Of a stretch of DNA of 11,481 nt, positions 5,997-11,481 are shown one piece after another. Within the stretch, counting starts at the first letter, position 1. The number at the start of each line of letters is the position of its first letter. The DNA is taken from positions 1 to 11,481 of the forward strand of contig JAEWGK010000076.1 of NCBI GenBank assembly GCA_023388385.1, written 5' to 3'. A program made the translations under genes and the position numbers. Source of the stretch: Actinomycetes bacterium (GTDB taxonomy: Bacteria; Actinomycetota; Actinomycetes; Mycobacteriales; Mycobacteriaceae). Under the pieces are notes generated by a model. The model saw only the letters and a program-made list of their open reading frames with translations. It made no database searches and was not told the DNA's origin.

Positions 5997-6067
5997 AGCC
6001 GATGACGGGAATCGAACCCGCGCCGCCTGCTTGGGAAGCAGGAGTTCTACCATTGAACTACATCGGC
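5997..6067 (-). tRNA. tRNA-Gly, anticodon CCC
   Basis: On the minus strand the cloverleaf is complete. The acceptor stem is GCCGATG/CATCGGC and the D arm is GTTC-AATGGTA-GAAC. The anticodon stem is CCTGC/GCAGG around the loop TTCCCAA, and the T arm is GCGGG-TTCGATT-CCCGT. The anticodon is CCC, reading GGG. The discriminator base is T, and the bases after it read CCG, so CCA is not encoded and must be added by the nucleotidyltransferase. The length is 71 bases. It diverges from dcd, with a 104-base gap holding both promoters. Confidence 0.97.
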
Positions 6068-6111
6068 CGAAAGGATCGCGGTCCCGCGGACGGGTCCGCC
6101 CTTCCGCCCAT

Positions 6112-6120
6112 AATGTAGCA
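6112..6120 (-). promoter_or_regulatory. Candidate extended -10 promoter of tRNA-Gly
   Basis: TGCTACATT on the minus strand combines a TGn extension with TACATT, a good TAnnnT -10 box, about 45 bases before the tRNA 5' end. A T-rich stretch (CTTTTAGGGA, around 6136-6145) lies upstream at a longer than usual spacing for a -35 box. Confidence 0.45.
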
Positions 6121-6159
6121 CCACGGCCGGGGCATCCCTAAAAGCCCAGCCCTCCCGCG

Positions 6160-6174
6160 TAGGCTGGCTTCGTG
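6160..6174 (+). promoter_or_regulatory. -10 box and leaderless start of dcd
   Basis: TAGGCT (6160-6165) fits TAnnnT and is followed 6 bases later by the dcd GTG. There is no Shine-Dalgarno sequence in front of that GTG. This spacing puts the transcription start at or next to the start codon, the pattern of leaderless mRNAs common in actinobacteria. Confidence 0.55.
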
Positions 6175-6744
6175 CTGCTCTCCGATCATGATCTCCGCGC
6201 CGCCCTCGCCGCCGAGGGCGACGAGCGCCTGGGCATCGACCCGCTGGACCCCGCGATGGTCCAGCCGTCCTCCGTCGACGTGCGCCTCGACTCCCTCTTC
6301 CGCGTGTTCAACAATTCGCGGTACACGCACATCGATCCAAAGGAACCGCAGGAGGAGCTGACCACCCTGACGGAGGTCCCCGACGGCGAGGCGTTCATCC
6401 TCCACCCCGGCGAGTTCGTCCTCGCCTCCACGCTGGAGTGCTTCACCATCCCCGCCCACCTCGCCGGCCGCCTGGAGGGCAAGTCCTCCCTCGGCCGCCT
6501 CGGTCTGGTGACCCACTCCACCGCGGGCTTCATCGACCCGGGCTTCTCCGGCCACATCACGCTGGAGCTTTCCAACGCCGCGAACCTGCCCATCGCCCTA
6601 TGGCCGGGCATGAAGGTCGGCCAGCTCGCCATCTTCCGGCTGACCTCCCCGGCCGACGAGCCGTACGGCTCCGGCAAGCTCGGCTCGAAGTACCAGGGAC
6701 AGCGTGGACCGACGCCGTCGAAGGCGTACCTCAACTTCCGGTGA
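6172..6744 (+). CDS. dcd: Bifunctional dCTP deaminase/dUTP diphosphatase
   Basis: A 190-residue cytoplasmic homotrimeric enzyme of the dUTPase-like fold. In actinobacteria this form converts dCTP straight to dUMP, ammonia and pyrophosphate, feeding thymidylate synthesis without releasing d[13 protein letters not shown] (103-112) forms the phosphate-binding loop. [20 protein letters not shown] (114-133) contains Glu132, matching the glutamate that activates the water in E. coli Dcd. [16 protein letters not shown] (171-186) is the C-terminal nucleotide-covering segment. The length equals that of the mycobacterial bifunctional enzyme. The start is GTG 6172 with no ribosome site, consistent with leaderless translation. 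It is followed 171 bases later by udgA, the order also seen in mycobacteria. Bifunctionality is inferred from close resemblance to the mycobacterial sequence. Confidence 0.96.
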   Translation: MLLSDHDLRAALAAEGDERLGIDPLDPAMVQPSSVDVRLDSLFRVFNNSRYTHIDPKEPQEELTTLTEVPDGEAFILHPGEFVLASTLECFTIPAHLAGRLEGKSSLGRLGLVTHSTAGFIDPGFSGHITLELSNAANLPIALWPGMKVGQLAIFRLTSPADEPYGSGKLGSKYQGQRGPTPSKAYLNFR

Positions 6745-6840
6745 CCGGGGTCGTGCGCATCGGACACGTCCGGGTGCAGGCCGGATCCCGCCGGTGAACC
6801 CCGGGTAACGTCCGGGCGATCCTTCCGCATACGGCTCATT

Positions 6841-6858
6841 AACGCAGGTCAAGGCGTT
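6841..6858. repeat. Inverted repeat upstream of udgA
   Basis: AACGC (6841-6845) and GCGTT (6854-6858) form perfect 5-base arms 8 bases apart, about 45 bases upstream of the udgA -10 box. It could be an operator half-site pair or chance. The rest of the 6745-6915 gap shows only weak hairpins after dcd: CCGGGGT at 6745-6751 can pair with ACCCCGG at 6798-6804. Confidence 0.25.
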
Positions 6859-6902
6859 GTTCCGGGGGTGTCCCACGGGTCGCGGGCGCGTCGCCGCCGG
6901 GT

Positions 6903-6918
6903 CATACTGGCGGGCATG
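6903..6918 (+). promoter_or_regulatory. -10 box and leaderless start of udgA
   Basis: CATACT (6903-6908) resembles a sigma-A -10 hexamer (TATACT in five of six positions) and ends 7 bases before ATG 6916. There is no ribosome binding site in that gap, so a leaderless transcript is likely. No recognisable -35 box is present. Confidence 0.5.
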
Positions 6919-8253
6919 CGCATGACTGTCATCGGCACCGGATACCTGGGTGCGACGCACGCCGCCTCGATGGCCGAACTCGGCCATGAGGTCCTCGGCG
7001 TCGACGTCGACCCCCACAAGATCGAGGCGCTCGCCGCCGGCGAGGTCCCCTTCTACGAGCCCGGGCTCCCGGAGCTCCTGCGGAATCACGTGGACTCCGG
7101 CCGCCTGCGCTTCACGACGGACTACGCCGAGGCCGCCGAATTCGCGCAGCTGCACTTCATCGGCGTCGGCACGCCCCAGATCAAGGGCTCGCATGCCGCC
7201 GACGTCTCCTACGTCGACGCGGTCGTCGACTCCCTCGTCCCGCTGCTGTCCGGCGAGCACGTCATCCTGGGCAAGTCCACGGTGCCGGTCGGCACCGCCG
7301 CGCGCCTGCAGGGGCGCGCCGACGAGCTGACCGCCGGCGGCGACGCCGACGTCGAGATCGCCTGGAACCCCGAGTTCCTCCGCGAGGGCCGCGCCGTGGA
7401 GGACACGCTGCGCCCCGATCGCATGGTCCTCGGCGTCTCCCGCGAACGCGCCGAGGCCGGGACCTCCCGCGCCGAGGCGGCCGCCCGCGAGTGCTTCGGC
7501 CCCATCCTGGAGACGGGCTGCCCGTTCATCGTCACCGACCCGGCCACCGCCGAGCTGGTGAAGGTCTCCGCGAACGCGTTCCTGGCGACGAAGATCAGCT
7601 TCATCAACGCCGTGTCCGAGATCTGCGAGATCGCCGGGGCCGACGTCACCGTTCTCGCCGACGCCATTGGCATGGATCCCCGCATCGGCCGCCGCTTCCT
7701 CAACGCCGGCCTGGGCTTCGGCGGCGGCTGCCTGCCGAAGGACATCCGCGCGTTCATGGCGCGCGCCGGCGAGCTCGGCGCCGACCAGGCGATGACGTTC
7801 CTCCGCGAGGTCGACGCCATCAATATGCGCCGCCGGGAGAAGGCCGTCGGCCTGGTCAAGGACGCGTTCGGCGGCAACGTCCTGGGACGGCAGGTCGCCG
7901 TCCTCGGTGCCGCGTTCAAGCCGGAGTCGGACGACGTCCGCGACTCGCCGGCCCTGTCCATCGCCGGCCAGCTGGCGCTCGCCGGCGCGGACGTGCGCGT
8001 CCACGATCCGCAGGCGATGGACAACGCCCGCCGCGTCTTCCCGACGCTCGACTACCGCGACACCGTCCGCGACGCCCTCGACGGCGCGGAGCTCGTCGTC
8101 GTCGCCACCGAGTGGGGCGTCTTCCGCGAGCTCGACCCGGCCGAGTGCGGCGAGCTGGTCGCAGCCAAGCGCCTCATCGACGGCCGCAACTGCATGCCGG
8201 TCGATGCCTGGCGCGAGGCCGGCTGGACGGTCACATGCCTGGGGCGCGGGTAG
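6916..8253 (+). CDS. udgA: UDP-glucose 6-dehydrogenase
   Basis: A 445-residue cytoplasmic enzyme that oxidises UDP-glucose to UDP-glucuronate with two NAD+. The N-terminal Rossmann fold begins with GTGYLG (7-12). The central part has GKSTVPVGT (119-127) and NPEFLREG (151-158). ELVKVSANAFLATKISFINA (213-232) carries the conserved Lys216 and Asn220. The catalytic cysteine is Cys272 in GFGGGCLPKD. The C-terminal UDP-binding domain contains GAAFKPESDDVRDSPA (331-346). All catalytic residues are present. Start ATG 6916 (MRMTVIGTGYLG) matches the mycobacterial protein. An upstream ATG at 6868 would add 16 Arg-rich residues across the promoter; ATG 6922 is a minor alternative. UDP-glucuronate feeds glucuronosyl glycolipids and envelope polysaccharides in this group. 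The gene converges on the YibE/F gene with 28 bases between stops. Confidence 0.96.
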   Translation: MRMTVIGTGYLGATHAASMAELGHEVLGVDVDPHKIEALAAGEVPFYEPGLPELLRNHVDSGRLRFTTDYAEAAEFAQLHFIGVGTPQIKGSHAADVSYVDAVVDSLVPLLSGEHVILGKSTVPVGTAARLQGRADELTAGGDADVEIAWNPEFLREGRAVEDTLRPDRMVLGVSRERAEAGTSRAEAAARECFGPILETGCPFIVTDPATAELVKVSANAFLATKISFINAVSEICEIAGADVTVLADAIGMDPRIGRRFLNAGLGFGGGCLPKDIRAFMARAGELGADQAMTFLREVDAINMRRREKAVGLVKDAFGGNVLGRQVAVLGAAFKPESDDVRDSPALSIAGQLALAGADVRVHDPQAMDNARRVFPTLDYRDTVRDALDGAELVVVATEWGVFRELDPAECGELVAAKRLIDGRNCMPVDAWREAGWTVTCLGRG

Positions 8254-8269
8254 CCCGGCCGACCGCCCC
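8241..8269. terminator. Weak hairpin between convergent udgA and YibE/F genes
   Basis: GGGGCG (8241-8246) pairs with CGCCCC (8264-8269), with an inner CGGG/CCCG stem (8247-8250 and 8254-8257) around the udgA stop codon. The pairing is asymmetric and no T-run follows, so it is at best a weak shared terminator for the two converging transcripts. Confidence 0.3.
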
Positions 8270-8281
8270 GGCCCCGGCCTA

Positions 8282-10111
8282 CTATGCAGCCGCGCGGGTG
8301 CGGCGGCCGCGGGCCGTCGCGGCCGCGATGACCGTGGTCAGCGGCACCGCCAGGACCAGGCCCAGCGTGCCGACGCCGGAGCGCAGCAGCTCGGTGGCGA
8401 CGACGTCGCTGGTGAGCATGTGCAACAGCGGCCGGTCGGAGGCGGTGATGAGCAGCAGCAGCGGCAGCGTCGCGCCGGTGTACGTCAGCACCAGCGTGTA
8501 GACCATCGACGCGATGTGGTCCCGGCCGACCCGCATCGCGGAGCGGAACAGCCGCGTCACGGAGGCGTCGGGGTCGGCCTCCGCCAGCTCGGTGACGGTG
8601 GAGGCCTGCGCGATGGTGACGTCGTTGAGCACGCCGAGCGCGCCGACGATGAAGCCGGCCAGCAGCAGACCGGTGACGTCGACGGCGGGGAAGTGCAGGT
8701 GGATGAGAAGGTTGTTGTCGTCCGCCAGACCGCGCAGCGACGTGGAGGCGATGGCGAGCTGCGCCAGCACCACGGAAATCGACAGCGCCAGCAGCGTGCC
8801 GCCCATCGACGCGGCGGACTTCCAGTTCACCCCGTGGACCAGAGGGACGGCGAGGAACACGATGGCGGCGCCCGTGATGACGGCCAGCCCCGTCGGCGGG
8901 CCGCCCCGCAGCAGCGCCGGCAGCAGGAACACCGCGATGACGACGAGCGTCACGCCGAGGCCCACGAGCGAGCGCACGCCCCGCAGCGCGCCGACCAGCG
9001 TGATGCCGGCGACGGCGACGGCCAGCCACAGCAGCAGCGGGGTCGAGCGCTCCATGTCCATGAACGTGTACAGGTTCGACGACGCGGCCTGCGCGGCCAC
9101 CGCCTGACCCTGGGCACCCGGGGCTGGCGCGCCGGGGGCTGGCGCGCCCGGGGCACCCGGAGTACCCGGCATGGCCCCGGGGGCGGGCTGCTCCTCGACG
9201 GCGAGGCGCACCTTCTCGCCGACGGCGAGGTCCGGGTCGCCGGGCAGTCCGGCGGTCTCGATGAGGGTGTTGCGGCCCTGGTCGGAGCCCTCGTCGATGC
9301 GGACGACGGCCCGGTCGCACTCCTGCGGCGCCGGCGCGCCGGGGAATGTCGGCGGCTCCTGCGGTTCGCCCTCGAAGACGCGTCCCGACGACGGGGAGCC
9401 GCACGCCCCGCGACCGGCGTCGACGACGGTGCCGGCGACCGTCGTCGCCGACAGCAGCGACGAGCGCTGCAGGGACTGCTCGGGCTTCGGCGGCTCTCCG
9501 GTCGGCCACAGCAGCACTGCGCCGACGATGGTCCCGATGAGCGCCGCGACGAGCGCAACCAGCAACGTTGTCCGCGCCGGCGTGCGTCGGCGGCCGTCTG
9601 GGGAGGTGGGCCGGGCGACGTCCCCGTACTCCGTGGTCTCCGCGGCAGGCGCGGGTTCCGGGGTCGGCGCTGCGGCCGGGGGAGGGGTGCGCGGTCGCAG
9701 GGGCGCCGGGCCGGTCTCGCCGGCGGCCGTCCGGATGATGCGCATCAGGTCCGTCTCGGTGTCCGGGGCGATGGTCGCCGGATCGTGGGGCGCCGCCGGC
9801 ATCGGGGAGGGCGCGGACGCCGCGGAGCCTGCGCCCGGGGAACCCGCGTCCGCGGGGGCCTGGCCCGCCGGGCGCGGCCCGGAGGTGTCGACGCGCGGGC
9901 TGCGGCCCGTCGTCTCGCGGAGCCCGCGGCCGACCGACCAGTCGCCGGAGGCGCGGGACGGGCGCCGCGGGGGCGTGCCAGGATCGCCGATCCGGGGGAT
10001 GGCGGCGGTGGAGTCGGTGCGGGGGCCGTCGTCACGCGATCGGGGCTCGCGATCGGGATGGGGGCCGCCGGGGCGGCCGTCCTGGGGTTCGGGTGCGGAA
10101 TGCCTGCCCAT
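8282..10111 (-). CDS. YibE/F-family multi-pass membrane protein with long disordered N-terminus
   Basis: A 609-residue protein of unknown function. Residues 1-180 are Pro/Arg/Ala/Gly-rich and predicted disordered. One helix (about 182-202) is followed by an outside domain (about 205-355) with two cysteines, Cys237 and Cys265, that could form a disulfide. A Pro/Gly/Ala linker (308-335) includes an APGAP duplication. Seven helices follow, at about 358-378, 381-400, 406-425, 434-456, 477-499, 535-556 and 576-598. The segment GALGVLNDVTIAQASTVTEL (490-509) is the conserved core that identifies YibE/F proteins. The start ATG has GGAGGG 7 bases upstream. It lies 75 bases after the aminotransferase gene on the same strand and may share its transcript, although a hairpin lies between. 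YibE/F proteins have been suggested to be transporters, but no substrate is known to me. Confidence 0.9.
   Translation of the reverse strand: MGRHSAPEPQDGRPGGPHPDREPRSRDDGPRTDSTAAIPRIGDPGTPPRRPSRASGDWSVGRGLRETTGRSPRVDTSGPRPAGQAPADAGSPGAGSAASAPSPMPAAPHDPATIAPDTETDLMRIIRTAAGETGPAPLRPRTPPPAAAPTPEPAPAAETTEYGDVARPTSPDGRRRTPARTTLLVALVAALIGTIVGAVLLWPTGEPPKPEQSLQRSSLLSATTVAGTVVDAGRGACGSPSSGRVFEGEPQEPPTFPGAPAPQECDRAVVRIDEGSDQGRNTLIETAGLPGDPDLAVGEKVRLAVEEQPAPGAMPGTPGAPGAPAPGAPAPGAQGQAVAAQAASSNLYTFMDMERSTPLLLWLAVAVAGITLVGALRGVRSLVGLGVTLVVIAVFLLPALLRGGPPTGLAVITGAAIVFLAVPLVHGVNWKSAASMGGTLLALSISVVLAQLAIASTSLRGLADDNNLLIHLHFPAVDVTGLLLAGFIVGALGVLNDVTIAQASTVTELAEADPDASVTRLFRSAMRVGRDHIASMVYTLVLTYTGATLPLLLLITASDRPLLHMLTSDVVATELLRSGVGTLGLVLAVPLTTVIAAATARGRRTRAAA
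9120..9149 (-). repeat. 15-base tandem duplication in the YibE/F linker
   Basis: Two adjacent 15-base units, GGGGCTGGCGCGCCG and GGGGCTGGCGCGCCC on the plus strand, identical at 14 of 15 positions. They encode a repeated APGAP pentapeptide within the Pro-rich linker. Being in frame, the copy number could vary between strains without breaking the gene. Confidence 0.85.
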
Positions 10112-10152
10112 CGGGGCTCCCTCCGTGCGATGCGGGTGGGTCGTGCGGTGTG

Positions 10153-10175
10153 CGGCACCCGGGTGGCGGGTGCCG
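10153..10175 (-). terminator. Hairpin between alaT and the YibE/F gene
   Basis: A perfect 9-bp stem (CGGCACCCG paired with CGGGTGCCG) with a 5-base loop, 11 bases after the aminotransferase stop codon. No T-run follows on the minus strand. It could partly terminate transcription or stabilise the alaT mRNA end, lowering expression of the downstream gene. Confidence 0.45.
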
Positions 10176-10186
10176 GCTCGGGCGTC

Positions 10187-11481
10187 CTACTGCTTGTAGC
10201 TGGCCAGGAAGTTGCCGAGACGCTCGATCGCCTCGGCCAACTCGCTCTCCAGCGGCAGCGTGACGATGCGGAAGTGGTCGTGCGTCGGGAAGTTGAAGCC
10301 GGTGCCGCCGACCATGAGGATCTTCTCCTCCTTGAGGATGTCGTACATCAGCTTCTGGTCGTCGTGGATCTCGTGGACCTCCGGGTCCAGCCGCGGGAAC
10401 GCGTACAGCGCGCCCATCGGCTTCACGCAGCTCACGCCCGGGATCTCGTTGAGCTTCTCCCATGCCGTGTTGCGCTGCCGCAGCAGGCGGCCGCCGGGCA
10501 GCACCAGATCGTTGATGGACTGGTATCCGCCGAGCGCCACCTGGATCCCGTGCTGCGCCGGCACGTTCGGGCACAGGCGGGTGCTGGCCAGCAGGTTCAC
10601 GCCCTCGATGAAGCCCTGCGCATGGCGCTTCGGACCGGTCAGCACCATCCAGCCGGCGCGGTAGCCAGCGACGCGGTACGTCTTCGACAGGCCGTTGAAC
10701 GTGACGACGAGGAGGTCCGGCGCGAGCGTCGCCAGGCTGATGTGCTCGGCGTCGTCGTACAGGATCCGGTCGTAGATCTCGTCGGCCAGCAGCACCAGGG
10801 AGTGCTCGCGGGCGATGTCGACGATGCCCTCCAGCAGCTCCTTCGAGTACACGGCGCCGGTCGGGTTGTTGGGGTTGATGACGACGATCGCCTTCGTCTT
10901 GTCCGTCACCTTCGACCGGATGTCCTCCAAGTCGGGGTTCCAGCCGTTGTCCTCATCGCACATGTAGTGCACCGGCGTCGCACCCGTCAGGGTCGTCGCC
11001 GCCGTCCACAGCGGATAGTCCGGGGTCGGGATGAGGACCTCGTCGCCCTCCTCCAGCAGCGCCTGCGTCGTCATGGAGATGAGCTCCGAGACCCCGTTGC
11101 CGAGGAACACGTCGTCGACGTCGAAGCGCGGGAAGCCCGGCACCATCTCGTAGCGCGTGACGACGGCACGGCGCGCCGGGTAGATGCCCTTCGATTCGCT
11201 GTAGCCCTGCGCATGCGGCAGCGCCCGGACCATGTCCTGGACGATTGTGTCGGGGGCGTCGAAGCCGAACTTTGCCGGGTTGCCCGTGTTGAGCATGAGG
11301 ATGCGGTGCCCGTCGGACTCCATCTTCTCCGCCAGCTCCGTCACCGGGCCGCGGATGTCGTAGAGCACGTTGCGCAGCCGGTGCGGCTGCTCCAGGGTGC
11401 GCAGCGGGGTGCGGCGCGGCCGGGTGGCGCCGGACGACGTGGCGGCGCGGGCGGCGCGGGCCTGCTCGGCCGCGGCGGCCG
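10187..11481 (-). CDS. alaT: PLP-dependent alanine/aspartate aminotransferase (AlaT/AspC type), 5' end outside window
   Basis: A class I fold-type I aminotransferase; 430 codons are visible and the frame is still open at the right edge. Numbered from the in-frame GTG at 11368, the substrate and cofactor motifs are complete. They include LNTGNPAKFGF (26-36), the NPNNPTG loop (165-171), DEIYD (196-200), the Schiff-base lysine Lys229 in FNGLSKTYRVAGYRAGW, and the carboxylate-binding Arg367 in HFRIVTLP. The protein nearly matches corynebacterial AlaT and mycobacterial AspC (Rv0337c). AlaT transfers amino groups between L-alanine and 2-oxoglutarate, forming pyruvate and glutamate. GTG 11368 is not the true start: upstream codons read TLEQPHRLRN, resembling the conserved region before VLYEIRGPV in relatives, which have about 430-440 residues. 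The real start is therefore probably just beyond the window. Alanine versus aspartate preference cannot be fixed from sequence. Confidence 0.94.
   Translation of the reverse strand, partial: AAAAEQARAARAATSSGATRPRRTPLRTLEQPHRLRNVLYDIRGPVTELAEKMESDGHRILMLNTGNPAKFGFDAPDTIVQDMVRALPHAQGYSESKGIYPARRAVVTRYEMVPGFPRFDVDDVFLGNGVSELISMTTQALLEEGDEVLIPTPDYPLWTAATTLTGATPVHYMCDEDNGWNPDLEDIRSKVTDKTKAIVVINPNNPTGAVYSKELLEGIVDIAREHSLVLLADEIYDRILYDDAEHISLATLAPDLLVVTFNGLSKTYRVAGYRAGWMVLTGPKRHAQGFIEGVNLLASTRLCPNVPAQHGIQVALGGYQSINDLVLPGGRLLRQRNTAWEKLNEIPGVSCVKPMGALYAFPRLDPEVHEIHDDQKLMYDILKEEKILMVGGTGFNFPTHDHFRIVTLPLESELAEAIERLGNFLASYKQ

Noticed and set aside
6598..8004. Minus-strand open frame of 468 codons opposite dcd and udgA
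   Set aside because: It spans two well-recognised plus-strand enzymes and the gap between them; its composition is typical of antisense shadow frames in high-GC DNA.
8052..10199. Long frames overlapping the YibE/F gene (minus 8052-9509, plus 9171-10199)
   Set aside because: Both lack recognisable domains and are Arg/Ala/Pro-rich. The YibE/F frame has eight membrane helices, the conserved family core and a good ribosome site.
11366..11368. GTG as the start of the aminotransferase
   Set aside because: Upstream codons in the same frame resemble the conserved N-terminal part of AlaT/AspC proteins, and no ribosome site precedes this GTG, so the gene continues beyond the window.

Overview
The window is high-GC DNA (roughly 70% by eye) from the Mycobacteriales, most probably a Corynebacterium. 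Three things point there. It carries the arabinan arabinosyltransferase AftD next to a DUF2613 microprotein, and both belong to the arabinogalactan/mycolate cell envelope. It has the actinobacterial bifunctional dCTP deaminase directly followed by a UdgA-type UDP-glucose dehydrogenase. Its alanine/aspartate aminotransferase matches the corynebacterial AlaT/mycobacterial AspC sequence almost throughout. These are remembered protein sequences, not a database search. I see no insertion sequence, integrase, CRISPR array, prophage gene or rRNA. It looks like ordinary chromosomal backbone.

Layout. From 6067 leftward to 1, everything is on the minus strand. In transcription order this is tRNA-Gly(CCC) (6067-5997) with a very strong intrinsic terminator, then a 194-base gap with repeated GTGA motifs and a candidate promoter. 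Next come an unusual ABC-type ATPase (5753-4548), a six-pass YhgE/Pip-family membrane protein joined to it by a GTGA start/stop overlap (4551-2461), and a universal stress protein (2354-1893). After two GC-rich hairpins and an AT-rich promoter region come a 65-residue DUF2613 membrane microprotein (1629-1432) and the N-terminal 469 residues of AftD (1409 to beyond the left edge). On the plus strand, dcd (6172-6744) and udgA (6916-8253) diverge from the tRNA gene. Both appear to have leaderless starts. Converging on udgA from the right, on the minus strand, are a YibE/F-family eight-pass membrane protein (10111-8282) and the aminotransferase alaT (10187 to beyond the right edge).

How the genes fit together. 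AftD finishes arabinan chains of arabinogalactan and lipoarabinomannan from a lipid-linked donor, and the DUF2613 microprotein is co-transcribed with it. UdgA supplies UDP-glucuronate, which this group uses for glycolipids and envelope glycans. Dcd makes dUMP from dCTP for thymidylate synthesis. AlaT moves amino groups between alanine or aspartate and 2-oxoacids. The least understood part is the ABC-like ATPase/YhgE pair. The ATPase has lost or altered nearly every catalytic ABC motif yet stays translationally coupled to a membrane protein with an ABC-2-like C-terminal half. This pair is the best candidate here for an undescribed mechanism.
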